From: Gemmatimonadales bacterium
GTDB lineage: Bacteria; Gemmatimonadota; Gemmatimonadetes; Gemmatimonadales; GWC2-71-9
Reading direction: 5' to 3'
Assembly: GCA_025924275.1 (NCBI GenBank)
Contig: JAICEH010000034.1
Coordinates: forward strand, 1-12,967
DNA length: 12,967 nt
Part shown: positions 12,728 through 12,967 of the stretch, piece by piece
Layout: the number at the start of each line of letters is the position of its first letter
Numbering within the stretch: the first letter of the stretch is position 1
The notes under the pieces: generated by a model
Seen by the model: the letters and a program-made list of their open reading frames with translations, nothing else
Databases searched by the model: none
What the model was told of the DNA's origin: nothing
Position numbers and translations under genes: made by a program

Positions 12728-12967
12728 GTGACCCGCCGCCTCGCAGGATTCGCACTCCTCCTCCTGGCCGTCGCCGGCTGTGCGAGCGGCGGGACCACCC
12801 CGCGCACCGGGGCCGCCCCGGCCGCCCCTCCCGCGACCGTCCTGCTCGTGTCCCTGGACGGATTCCGCTGGGACTACGTGGACCGCGCTCCGGCGCAGAC
12901 CCTGCGCGCGCTCGCCCGGCGGGGAGTGCGGACCGAGGGACTCGTGCCCGCCTTCCCGAGCAAGACG
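12728..12967 (+). CDS. NPP-type ectonucleotide pyrophosphatase/phosphodiesterase lipoprotein, N-terminal fragment
   Basis: Eighty residues are inside the window and the gene continues past the right edge. It starts at GTG (12728), with AGGA at 12718-12721 six bases upstream. The signal peptide ends in AVAGC, making Cys18 the lipid anchor, followed by an Ala/Pro-rich spacer to about residue 36. The catalytic domain then begins with VLLVSLDGFRWDYVDR, where Asp44 is the first metal ligand of the alkaline-phosphatase superfamily. It reaches LVPAFPSKT at the window end. In nucleotide pyrophosphatase/phosphodiesterases the Thr of this FPSKT-like motif is the nucleophile, here Thr80, the very last codon. 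The family hydrolyses phosphodiester or pyrophosphate bonds of nucleotides or lipids using two zinc ions. The remaining metal ligands are not visible, so substrate class is undetermined. Confidence 0.88.
   Translation, partial: MTRRLAGFALLLLAVAGCASGGTTPRTGAAPAAPPATVLLVSLDGFRWDYVDRAPAQTLRALARRGVRTEGLVPAFPSKT

Overview
The window is about 70% G+C and gene-dense. It comes from a Gram-negative-type bacterium: several lipoproteins carry clear lipoboxes, Sec signal peptides end in Ala-Ala-Gln-like sites, and there is a predicted outer-membrane barrel. The gene mix (S46-type peptidase, DUF4382 lipoprotein, six-bladed-propeller lipoprotein, NPP phosphodiesterase) and several TAnnTTTCG-like -10 boxes fit Gemmatimonadota or a related high-GC lineage of the FCB group. 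That assignment is inference, since no rRNA or other phylogenetic marker is present.

Positions 1-5492 form a long run of minus-strand genes. Read 5' to 3' on that strand they are: an ECF sigma factor (5492-4947); a single-pass membrane protein with a C-terminal glycogen-binding-like (AMPK1-CBM/CBM48-type) domain that sits where an anti-sigma factor would be (4950-4399); a secreted Ala-rich helical-repeat protein (4399-3746); an exported barrel-like protein that ends in a second glycogen-binding-like domain (3684-2557); a DinB-like protein (2557-2009); a SulP-type anion transporter with a STAS domain (1923-163); and the first 44 residues of a probable S46 serine peptidase (133 to beyond the left edge). 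The first three genes overlap by 4 and 1 bases, and the barrel and DinB genes overlap by 1 base. The sigma/CBM module is the least described part of the window.

A 93-base divergent region with a perfect 6+6 palindrome (5518-5533) separates the sigma operon from a plus-strand DUF4382 lipoprotein (5586-6506). After a heptamer repeat and a terminator comes a small Lys/Ala-rich protein (6663-6971). It converges, with only 12 bases between stop codons, on a glutamate-dehydrogenase-family enzyme (8399-6984). Divergent from that is a beta-propeller lipoprotein (8569-9771), which converges on a rhomboid protease (10607-9849) across a 20-bp perfect inverted repeat. Divergent from the rhomboid is a large bitopic protein of unknown function (10796-12652). 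The window ends in the N-terminus of an NPP-type phosphodiesterase lipoprotein, cut exactly at its predicted nucleophile.

Three intergenic spacers carry unrelated heptanucleotide tandem repeats. I saw no tRNA, rRNA, CRISPR array, insertion sequence or phage gene. No gene-free stretch reaches 300 bases.
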